Of a stretch of DNA of 6,719 nucleotides, positions 1-5,235 are shown in pieces (position 1 is the first letter of the stretch; each line of letters opens with the position of its first letter). The stretch lies in assembly GCA_019247755.1 (NCBI GenBank), contig JAFBAM010000021.1, positions 1 through 6,719 of the forward strand, in the 5' to 3' direction. Below the pieces are notes generated by a model that searched no databases, was not told where the DNA came from, and saw only the letters and a program-made list of their open reading frames with translations. The stretch comes from Sphingomonas sp. (GTDB lineage: Bacteria; Pseudomonadota; Alphaproteobacteria; Sphingomonadales; Sphingomonadaceae). A program made the position numbers and the translations under genes.

Positions 1-53
1 GCGTCGGCGACGCCTGCCGGGCCTTCAGCGCCAAAGGGTTGGCACTGGTTCAT
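1..53 (-). CDS. 5' end of the next operon gene after virB4 (possibly VirB6-like), cut by window edge
   Basis: An ATG at 53-51 overlaps the virB4 stop codon as ATGA, and the frame then stays open to the edge of the window. The visible N-terminus reads MNQCQPFGAEGPAGVADA. The same ATGA coupling joins virB1 to virB2 in this operon, which supports a genuine translationally coupled start. In many alphaproteobacterial VirB clusters of this style virB4 is followed by virB6, a polytopic inner-membrane channel component, and a short Cys-containing N-terminus before the first membrane segment would fit. Eighteen residues are too few to identify the family, and a virB5-type gene is also possible, although no signal peptide is visible in this stretch. 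Confidence 0.5.
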   Translation of the reverse strand, partial: MNQCQPFGAEGPAGVAD

Positions 54-2464
54 TCAGCCGCTTCCAGCCAGAAGTCGTCACTCGACGCGGTGCCCGGCCA
101 CTGGGTGCGGGTCAGCATCGGGTACCATTGCGCCGGTTCGTCGCCGACCGCGGCGCGGATCTCGTCGAGGCGGCGGACGATCGCTTCGCGGCCCGAAAGC
201 ACGGTCAGCATGTCGGGCATCCCGCCGAGGTCGAGCCTGACGACAACGGAACGGTTGGCCTGACGGACGAGGAAGCAGTGGCTATGCACCGGCAGGCTGC
301 GGATGAACTCCAGCTCCTGCCCGCTGAGGCCAAAGCCCTGGCAGTAATGTTCTTCACGCGCCTTGGTGTTGGGCATGAAGATCGCGGTCGCGGTCTGCTC
401 GACGATCGCCGAGGCAATCGAGCTGTCGAGCGCGTCCGCGGCCGACTGGGTAGCAAAGCCGATCATCGCGTTGCGCTTACGAAGCGTCTTCATCCAGTTG
501 CGGATGCGGGCTGCGAACATCGGATCGTCGAGCGCCTTCCACGCCTCGTCGATCAGGATCATCGTCGGCGAACCGTCTAGGCGGTCCTCGATCCGATGGA
601 AGAGGTAGAGCAGCACCGGCGTGCGTAGACGGCGGTCCTCTAGGAGCTCGGTCATGTCGAAACCGAGGACGCGATTGTCGAAATCGAGCTCATCGTCCTT
701 GTTGTCGAACAGCCAGGCGTGCTCGCCTTCTAGGATCCACGGATCGAGCCGCGACGAAAGGTCGCCCGGCTGCGGACGGCGGCCGCCGCCCAAAAGATCG
801 CGTAGGAAGCGAAGGCGGCGAAGCCCCGGACCGTGTGCGAAGATTTCGTCGATCGCCTTGGCGATGGTGGTTTCTTCCTCGGGCCCCTTGGCTTCGAGGA
901 GGACTGACAGCCAGTCGCGCAGGAAGGCGCGGTTGACCGCTGTGTCCGGCAGGCGAAGCGGGTTGAAGCCGGTCGGCGTGCCGCGCGTGACTCGCTCATA
1001 GCGGCCGCCGAGCGCGCGGACAAAGATTTCCGAGCCGCGATCCTTGTCGAACATGATCGTGCGCGGCGAGAATTTCTGCGCCTGCGCGGCGAGGAAGTTC
1101 AGCACCACGGTCTTGCCCGAGCCCGAGGGGCCGATGATCGTGAAATTGCCGAGGTCGCCCTCGTGGAAATTGAAGAAGTAAGGCGTGGCGCTCGTCGTTT
1201 CGAAGACGGTAACGGCCTCGCCCCAATGATTTCCGCGAGCGCGGCCCATCGGGAAGCCGTGAAGCGAGATGAAGCCGGCCGCATTCGAGCTGGAGATCAG
1301 GGCCCGGCGAACGACATATTGCTCATTTCCCGGGAACTGGCCCCAGAAGGCCGGCTCCAGGTTCACGTCTTCGCGAACCGCCACCGCGCCGATGTCGGCG
1401 AGGGCAGCGGCAGCGTCGGCCGTCGCGTTTTCGAGGGTCTCGAGCGAGCCGCTGCGGACCAGAAGGCTTAGATGGTGGTCGCCGAAGGTCAGCTGACCTG
1501 CGCCGACCGCATCACGCGCGGCAAGCATCTCGGCCCGCTCGGTGGCGGCACCTTCATCGGCGCTGCGCAGGCGGCGAAGCGAAAGGTCGATCCGCTCGCG
1601 CGCCGTCTGGCGCTCGATCGGAGCGAAGCTCTCCGTGACGACCAGCTCATGGGGAACGCGGAGGAGGGAATCGAGAAGGCCCGCGCGGCTGGCATCCGGA
1701 TATTCCTTGATGCCGAGGATGCTGGCGAAGCCGCGGGTCGCGGGGCCGCGCACCTCGACCGCATCGAGCCCGAAGCTGACCCGCGAATAGGGAATGTGCT
1801 GTCCGAGGTCCTTGTCGGGCGGCGGCATCAGGACCGGCCGCATCTCGCCATTGTAGAGCGCGGACAGCAGCTCGAGCGGCTCCGAATAGATGCCGGTCTC
1901 GTTCTCGTAAGTCCCCAGCACGCGCACCCCGTAGGACTGGAGAGCGGCACTGAGGGCGGCGGTGGCAGCGTCGAGTTCCAGCGCTTCTGCGCCGGTCAAC
2001 TCGACCGTCGGCTTCGAGCCCAGTCGGCTGAGGCGCTCGGGCAGGCCCGCCTTGCCGCGCGGCGGCCGGATGACGATCGTCAGGAACTGCTCGTTGAGAA
2101 ACATCCGGCCCTGGTTGAGCTGGGCGGTCCAACGGCGATCGAGGTCGGCAGAGAATGGGTCGGGGTTGTGGGCGTGAAGGTCGACCTCGACGCGGCGGCG
2201 GATCAGATGATGATAAAGCACCGCCTTCGAGTTGAGTGCACTGCGAAGGACGACGTCGCGGACCGCGAGCAGGTGGTTGAGGACTTCATCGTCCTCGGTC
2301 TCGAACGGGAAGCCCGCGAGCCGCATGGAGCGCATCAGCGACCCGTCGCGGAGACGAAGGGTCGAGGCGTCGATGTGGCAGGCATAGGGAAGACGGTCGC
2401 CGCCGCGGGCTTCCTTCTTGTTCCATGCTGCCGGTCCGAACCACTTTGTCATGTTCGAAGTCAT
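50..2464 (-). CDS. virB4: VirB4-family type IV secretion ATPase
   Basis: This is the large inner-membrane-associated ATPase that energises pilus assembly and substrate transfer in VirB-type secretion (CagE/TrbE/VirB4 family). The product of 804 residues has the usual family length. The N-terminal half is the VirB4-specific region. The C-terminal P-loop domain carries Walker A GPSGSGKT at residues 445-452 (catalytic Lys451), Walker B MILIDEAW at 635-642 (Asp639, Glu640), and the following GFATQSA and IFMPNTKA segments typical of VirB4. No frameshift or missing motif is seen, so it should be an active ATPase. It starts 10 bases after virB3 stops, and its TGA overlaps the next ATG. The start is not certain: the ATG at 2464 has an AGG directly against it, and a second in-frame ATG at 2452 (residue 5) lies 11 bases after AGGA. 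Either start leaves the domains intact. Confidence 0.97.
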   Translation of the reverse strand: MTSNMTKWFGPAAWNKKEARGGDRLPYACHIDASTLRLRDGSLMRSMRLAGFPFETEDDEVLNHLLAVRDVVLRSALNSKAVLYHHLIRRRVEVDLHAHNPDPFSADLDRRWTAQLNQGRMFLNEQFLTIVIRPPRGKAGLPERLSRLGSKPTVELTGAEALELDAATAALSAALQSYGVRVLGTYENETGIYSEPLELLSALYNGEMRPVLMPPPDKDLGQHIPYSRVSFGLDAVEVRGPATRGFASILGIKEYPDASRAGLLDSLLRVPHELVVTESFAPIERQTARERIDLSLRRLRSADEGAATERAEMLAARDAVGAGQLTFGDHHLSLLVRSGSLETLENATADAAAALADIGAVAVREDVNLEPAFWGQFPGNEQYVVRRALISSSNAAGFISLHGFPMGRARGNHWGEAVTVFETTSATPYFFNFHEGDLGNFTIIGPSGSGKTVVLNFLAAQAQKFSPRTIMFDKDRGSEIFVRALGGRYERVTRGTPTGFNPLRLPDTAVNRAFLRDWLSVLLEAKGPEEETTIAKAIDEIFAHGPGLRRLRFLRDLLGGGRRPQPGDLSSRLDPWILEGEHAWLFDNKDDELDFDNRVLGFDMTELLEDRRLRTPVLLYLFHRIEDRLDGSPTMILIDEAWKALDDPMFAARIRNWMKTLRKRNAMIGFATQSAADALDSSIASAIVEQTATAIFMPNTKAREEHYCQGFGLSGQELEFIRSLPVHSHCFLVRQANRSVVVRLDLGGMPDMLTVLSGREAIVRRLDEIRAAVGDEPAQWYPMLTRTQWPGTASSDDFWLEAAE

Positions 2465-2474
2465 CCTAATGGGG

Positions 2475-2756
2475 TCAAGGGGCGTAGCTGTTGCAGCCCC
2501 AGTGCTTCCAATTCTTGACGCGGGCGCAGCGGCTGACCTTGGTGATCCAGAGGTCGAAGATCCGCGGCTCGCGGAGGCAGGCGAAGTAGCCGATCACGTG
2601 CACGGCCAGCGCTACGGGAAGCGCGAGGAAGCTGCGCGTGATCAGGAACGCCTCGGTCGTCACTGCGGCGTTGATGATGAAGTAGGAGTAGGTGACGCCC
2701 GCAAACATCTGCGGCCGGGTCAGGGCGCGGAACACGGGCGACCGTTGCAGCGGCAT
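2475..2756 (-). CDS. virB3: VirB3-family type IV secretion inner-membrane protein
   Basis: The product is a 93-residue membrane protein of the VirB3 family, a small inner-membrane component that works with VirB4 at the base of the secretion machine. The conserved N-terminal part RALTRPQMFAGVTYSYF (residues 10-26) is the family hallmark. Two hydrophobic stretches follow, at about 23-39 and 43-60, then the conserved REPRIFDLW segment (62-70) and a short basic tail. The length matches stand-alone VirB3 proteins; it is not fused to VirB4, as happens in some other systems. The gene begins three bases after the virB2 stop and ends 10 bases before virB4, so it is clearly part of the same transcript. 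The ribosome binding site is weak (GGGA with the virB2 stop in between), which suggests coupling to virB2 translation. Confidence 0.95.
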   Translation of the reverse strand: MPLQRSPVFRALTRPQMFAGVTYSYFIINAAVTTEAFLITRSFLALPVALAVHVIGYFACLREPRIFDLWITKVSRCARVKNWKHWGCNSYAP

Positions 2757-2759
2757 TGC

Positions 2760-3056
2760 TTATCCCGCCGCCGACTGAATTCCGGCAACGATCGTGCCGG
2801 CGCCGAACAGGATGAAGCAGCCGATGATCACGGTCGCGCCGAAGCGCCAGTTCATCCGGCCGGTCAGCATCATGAAGCCAACCGCCGCGACGGCCATCAC
2901 CGCCACCGCGGTTGCGACATTGCCGAGCAGCGTCCCCTGCATCCAGGCCAAGGCGTTGACGATCGGCCCGGAACCTTGGGGATCCGGGCCCGCAGCCAAG
3001 GCCGGGCTGCTAAACGCGGTCAGTGCAAGAGCGGCGATGCCGCGAGTGGTTGTCAT
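2760..3056 (-). CDS. virB2: VirB2/TrbC-type pilin precursor
   Basis: This is the major pilin of the VirB pilus and secretion channel, 98 residues as a precursor. A signal peptide covers about residues 1-21 and ends in PALA, with cleavage after Ala21 or Ala22 leaving a mature chain of about 76 residues. The mature part has the pilin layout: a short N-terminal helix with a conserved Trp (INVALAW-type, residues 32-38), a first hydrophobic helix at about 44-64, a small basic turn TGRMNWR (65-71), and a second hydrophobic helix at about 72-93. The start ATG overlaps the virB1 stop as ATGA and is preceded by a strong ribosome binding site, fitting a protein needed in many copies. Whether the mature pilin is cyclised, as in some relatives, cannot be read from the sequence. 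Confidence 0.95.
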   Translation of the reverse strand: MTTTRGIAALALTAFSSPALAAGPDPQGSGPIVNALAWMQGTLLGNVATAVAVMAVAAVGFMMLTGRMNWRFGATVIIGCFILFGAGTIVAGIQSAAG

Positions 3057-3730
3057 TGAGTTCCTCCCGTGGAGCTCGAGGCGATTCGACGCACGATCGA
3101 GCTTACGTAAGCCTGGGTTTCCGCGATTGCCGGAATACCGCCGGCGCTTCGGACGCGGCCGGGGCCGGCATTGTAGGCGGCGAGTGCCTTTTCCACGTTT
3201 CCGTCAAACAAATCAAGGAGTTGGCGAAGATAACGAGCCCCACCGTTGAGGTTGGAGATCGGGTCGGCGGGGTTGACGCCGAGATCGCGGGCAGTGGCGG
3301 GCATGAGCTGTGCAAGGCCCATGGCGCCCTTCGGGGATAGTGCCTGTGCGTTCCAGCGACTTTCCTGCCAGACGAGTGCGGCAAGCAGCGACGGACTGAC
3401 GTTGGCGGCGGCGGCGGCCTGCTTGAGTGCAATGGCATATTGTGGGGGAACTGGCGCCGGCCCGACGTCGGTATAGGCCCAGGCGGGGACCACGATCTGG
3501 CCGTTCTGGTCAATCATCTCGTTAGAGGCGGGGCTGGTCACGACCTGCCAATTTGCTTCGCCCGCCCCCTGCCTTACCGAGACGGTACCATCTGGGGCGA
3601 TGTCCATGACCTGTGAGTAAGCCGGAGTCGCGACAAGGGCCGCGGCAACGCCCATGGCGCCCGCGACAAGACGCTTTGAGCGCCTTGCGGAATGGAAGGC
3701 TGCTAAACGCAGCGAATTATCGAACAACAA
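3053..3730 (-). CDS. virB1: VirB1-like lytic transglycosylase (SLT domain)
   Basis: This periplasmic enzyme cleaves peptidoglycan so that the secretion apparatus can cross the wall. It is 225 residues long, with a Sec signal peptide at about 1-39 (basic RRSKR, hydrophobic core, PAYS before Gln40). A linker region of about 60 residues follows, then a family-1 SLT lysozyme-like fold from about 95 to 215. The catalytic Glu is Glu123 in LVWQESRWN. The conserved GAMGLAQLMP (135-144), NLNGGARYL (160-168) and AYNAGPGRV (185-193) blocks are all present, so it should be active. It is the first gene of the operon and its stop overlaps the virB2 ATG. The start is a TTG at 3730, preceded by GGAG at close spacing; a second TTG at 3727 is equally possible. 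There is no in-frame ATG or GTG upstream, and the only ATG (3655, residue 26) would remove the basic part of the signal peptide. Confidence 0.92.
   Translation of the reverse strand: MLFDNSLRLAAFHSARRSKRLVAGAMGVAAALVATPAYSQVMDIAPDGTVSVRQGAGEANWQVVTSPASNEMIDQNGQIVVPAWAYTDVGPAPVPPQYAIALKQAAAAANVSPSLLAALVWQESRWNAQALSPKGAMGLAQLMPATARDLGVNPADPISNLNGGARYLRQLLDLFDGNVEKALAAYNAGPGRVRSAGGIPAIAETQAYVSSIVRRIASSSTGGTQ
3063..3068 (-). promoter_or_regulatory. Strong ribosome binding site of virB2
   Basis: The minus strand reads GGGAGG, followed by six bases (AACTCA) and the virB2 ATG. This is close to ideal in sequence and spacing. It lies inside the last codons of virB1. It is much stronger than the sites before virB3 and virB4, so pilin translation is probably boosted relative to the rest of the operon. 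Confidence 0.75.
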
Positions 3731-3793
3731 TCTCCGCCACCCCCCAGGGTACTTTCGCCTTCTTGCACAGCCCCGGAGGATCGCGCGAGATAG

Positions 3794-3909
3794 TTAATTA
3801 TTATTTACGATAGGCCGACAGAAATGCCTCGCTCGGCGGCGGAAATTACCTAGAAAAACTGTGGATAAACCGTTCGTCGTGGGCGCTTGCCGAAGTAAAC
3901 GATAATTAA
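3794..3909. repeat. Imperfect inverted repeat of two CtrA-like sites
   Basis: The left arm, 3794-3808 on the plus strand, reads TTAATTATTATTTAC. The right arm, 3895-3909 read on the minus strand, is TTAATTATCGTTTAC. They match at 13 of 15 positions and are 86 bases apart. Each arm reads TTAA-N7-TTAC, one base from the CtrA consensus TTAA-N7-TTAA known in alphaproteobacteria. One arm sits about 64 bases upstream of virB1 and the other about 75-90 bases upstream of manC. They could be paired operators for both genes. The structure is seen directly; CtrA binding is inferred. Confidence 0.6.
3860..3868 (-). promoter_or_regulatory. Perfect consensus DnaA box
   Basis: The minus strand reads TTATCCACA, an exact match to the canonical high-affinity DnaA box. 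It lies near the centre of the 116-bp inverted repeat and next to an AT-rich run. Only one box was found in the control region, so it is more likely a DnaA-responsive regulatory site than a full replication origin, but an origin is not excluded. Confidence 0.55.
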
Positions 3910-3985
3910 ACGGCGATTGGCGCTGGATTCGGCGCGACAGGTCGCGCAGGATTTGGCGGCAATCAGGGGCTGTTTGCAAGAGCTT

Positions 3986-5098
3986 TTGGGGAGGCGAGCT
4001 ATCATCTGTCCGGTGATCTTGTGCGGCGGCGCTGGAACGCGGCTTTGGCCGTTGTCGCGGCAGACGTACCCAAAACAGCTGCTGCCGATCGCTGGCGGCC
4101 AATCGCTGCTTCAGCAGACGGCGCGCCGCGTTGCCGGCGGAAGATTTTCGCCCACGATCATCGTTAGCGGTGAAGATCAACGGCACTTCATCAAGCAGCA
4201 ACTCGAAGCGATCGATGCGCCGGTCGAAGCAATCCTGCTCGAGCCCGCAGGTCGGAACACGGCGGCGGCGGCGGCGCTCGCCGCGGCCTGGGTGACGAAG
4301 CAAGGCCGCGACGAACTGCTGCTGTTGATGCCATCGGACCACGTGATCGCCGACCAGGATGCCTTCCTTAGGGCGCTCGAGATCGGGGCGGCGCATGCCG
4401 AGAACGGCGCGATCGTCACATTCGGTGCGAAGCCGACCGAGGCGAGCACGCAATATGGCTATATCGAAGCGGATACATCGGCCCCATCGCCGGACGGCGC
4501 CTACCCCATTGCTCGCTTCGTCGAGAAACCCGACGCGGTAACGGCGGCTGAATATGTCGCGAGCGGGCGCTTCTCGTGGAACTGCGGAATCTTCCTCGCG
4601 AAGGCGAGCACCATCCTGGAGGAGATGCGGCAGTTCCTTCCCGCGAGCCTCGAGACGATATCGGAGGCCGTTGAGAAGGCGACGACCGACGACTTGTTTG
4701 TCCGGCCGGCCGCGAACGCCTTCAACCGCGCGGAGAATATTCCGATCGACATCGGCATCATGGAGAAGACGGCGCGCGGCGTGGTGGTGCCGGTCGACAT
4801 GTCATGGTCTGACGTGGGCTCGTGGGACGCAGTGTGGAAGCTCGGCCCGAGCGATGCTGACGGCAACGTGATCCACGGTGAGGTGCTTGCGCTTGACACT
4901 AGCGGTTCGTTTCTCCGCAACGACGGCGCGGCTTTGATTGCCACCCTCGGCCTCGAGCGGATCGCGGTCGTCGCCGTCCGCGACGCGGTGTTCATTGCGC
5001 CGATGGACCGCGTGTCGGAGGTCAAGAAAATCGTCGAGGCGCTGGCCGGGCGCAAACCGGACCGGGTTACGCACCCAGCCAAGCGCAAAAACGACTGA
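3986..5098 (+). CDS. manC: Mannose-1-phosphate guanylyltransferase (GDP-mannose pyrophosphorylase), single domain
   Basis: The enzyme makes GDP-mannose from mannose-1-phosphate and GTP in the cytoplasm, the precursor for mannose, fucose and rhamnose units of exopolysaccharide or lipopolysaccharide. Counting from the TTG at 3986 it has 370 residues. The nucleotide-binding signature CGGAGTRLWPLSR...PKQ is at 13-31, MPSDH at 115-119, the sugar-phosphate motif FVEKPD at 178-183, WNCGIF at 198-203 and SWSDVGSW at 273-280. It ends soon after the left-handed helix region, so it lacks the C-terminal phosphomannose isomerase cupin domain of bifunctional enzymes. The start is unclear: no ATG is in frame near the N-terminus. 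TTG codons at 3917 and 3986 and a GTG at 4013 are available; the GTG would cut into the first beta strand. The best ribosome binding site sits before an ATC at 4001, where the family usually begins. The gene runs opposite to the virB operon and converges on the tRNA, 13 bases away. Confidence 0.95.
   Translation: MGRRAIICPVILCGGAGTRLWPLSRQTYPKQLLPIAGGQSLLQQTARRVAGGRFSPTIIVSGEDQRHFIKQQLEAIDAPVEAILLEPAGRNTAAAAALAAAWVTKQGRDELLLLMPSDHVIADQDAFLRALEIGAAHAENGAIVTFGAKPTEASTQYGYIEADTSAPSPDGAYPIARFVEKPDAVTAAEYVASGRFSWNCGIFLAKASTILEEMRQFLPASLETISEAVEKATTDDLFVRPAANAFNRAENIPIDIGIMEKTARGVVVPVDMSWSDVGSWDAVWKLGPSDADGNVIHGEVLALDTSGSFLRNDGAALIATLGLERIAVVAVRDAVFIAPMDRVSEVKKIVEALAGRKPDRVTHPAKRKND
3988..3994 (+). 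promoter_or_regulatory. Ribosome binding site candidate of manC, spaced for an ATC codon
   Basis: GGGGAGG is followed by six bases (CGAGCT) and then ATC ATC TGT CCG GTG. The spacing is ideal for initiation at the ATC at 4001. That position is also where homologous proteins normally begin, a few residues before PVILCGG. It is too far (18 bases) from the GTG at 4013 and lies downstream of the TTG starts. It therefore argues for a rare ATC start, or for an ATG changed to ATC. Confidence 0.45.
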
Positions 5099-5111
5099 GC
5101 GGGCGCATTTC

Positions 5112-5187
5112 TGGTGACCCCTACGGGACTCGAACCCGTGTTTTCGCCGTGAGAGGGCGACGTCCTAGACCGCTAGACGAAGGGGCC
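5112..5187 (-). tRNA. tRNA-Glu (anticodon CTC)
   Basis: The minus strand folds into a complete 76-nt tRNA. The acceptor stem is GGCCCCT paired with AGGGGTC (one G-U pair). The D arm contains the TCTAGCGGTCTAGGA segment typical of tRNA-Glu. The anticodon stem is TCGCC/GGCGA around the loop CTCTCAC, with anticodon CTC at 5153-5151. The T arm is CACGG-GTTCGAG-CCGTA-like with the universal GTTCGA, and a CCA end is encoded. It reads GAG codons, the favoured Glu codon in GC-rich genomes. It has its own promoter just upstream. It points toward the 3' end of manC, and no T-rich terminator is visible after it. Confidence 0.97.
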
Positions 5188-5206
5188 AGCGCTGAAGCGA
5201 GGGCGC

Positions 5207-5235
5207 CATATGTGGGCTGATCGACCGCTAGTCAA
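5207..5235 (-). promoter_or_regulatory. sigma70-type promoter of tRNA-Glu
   Basis: On the minus strand TTGACT (5235-5230, five of six consensus bases) is followed by a 17-base spacer and CATATG (5212-5207) as a weaker -10. The -10 is followed by a GC-rich discriminator (GCGCCC), a feature of stable-RNA promoters under stringent control. The tRNA begins 19 bases further on. The -35 starts immediately after the stop codon of the upstream Met-rich gene. Confidence 0.55.

Larger units (their letters stand above)
3731..3985. promoter_or_regulatory. Divergent control region between virB1 and manC
   Basis: This is the only sizeable gene-free stretch. It must hold the promoters of the leftward virB operon and the rightward manC gene. 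Three AT-rich blocks (about 3791-3812, 3841-3869 and 3894-3910) stand out from the GC-rich surroundings. It contains the inverted repeat and the DnaA box listed separately, and one GATTC (3926-3930), a site for CcrM-type GANTC methylation. No clean -35/-10 pair with standard spacing was found on either strand, which may mean activator-dependent promoters. No RNA gene or terminator was recognised. The far right part overlaps an open frame in line with manC but does not look like conserved coding sequence. Confidence 0.6.

Noticed and set aside
1472..2518. A 348-codon plus-strand open frame opposite virB4
   Set aside because: It lies antisense to a clearly conserved VirB4, has no recognisable motifs and is rich in Arg/Glu/Asp as expected from the opposite strand of GC-rich coding DNA.
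2418..3059. A 213-codon plus-strand open frame opposite virB2 and virB3
   Set aside because: It is the reverse-strand shadow of two conserved small genes; composition is low-complexity His/Arg/Gly and no domain is seen.
3731..3985. CRISPR array, insertion sequence ends or a small RNA in the control region
   Set aside because: There is no regularly spaced repeat, no transposase or flanking target duplication, and no hairpin followed by a T-run. The single inverted repeat fits operators better.
4258..4287. A (GCG)n-type run in manC, possible phase-variable repeat
   Set aside because: It is a triplet run coding for alanines in a region where the family is Ala-rich, so slippage would not shift the frame; codon use explains it.
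3794..4453. A 219-codon minus-strand open frame opposite manC and running into the control region
   Set aside because: It is antisense to conserved manC motifs, and its product is Arg/Gln-rich without domains.
5112..5187. tRNA-Glu as attachment site of an integrated element carrying the virB genes
   Set aside because: The tRNA 3' end faces an intact manC only 13 bases away, with no integrase and no second copy of the tRNA end in the window. Integration here is not supported, although the far end of an element could lie outside.
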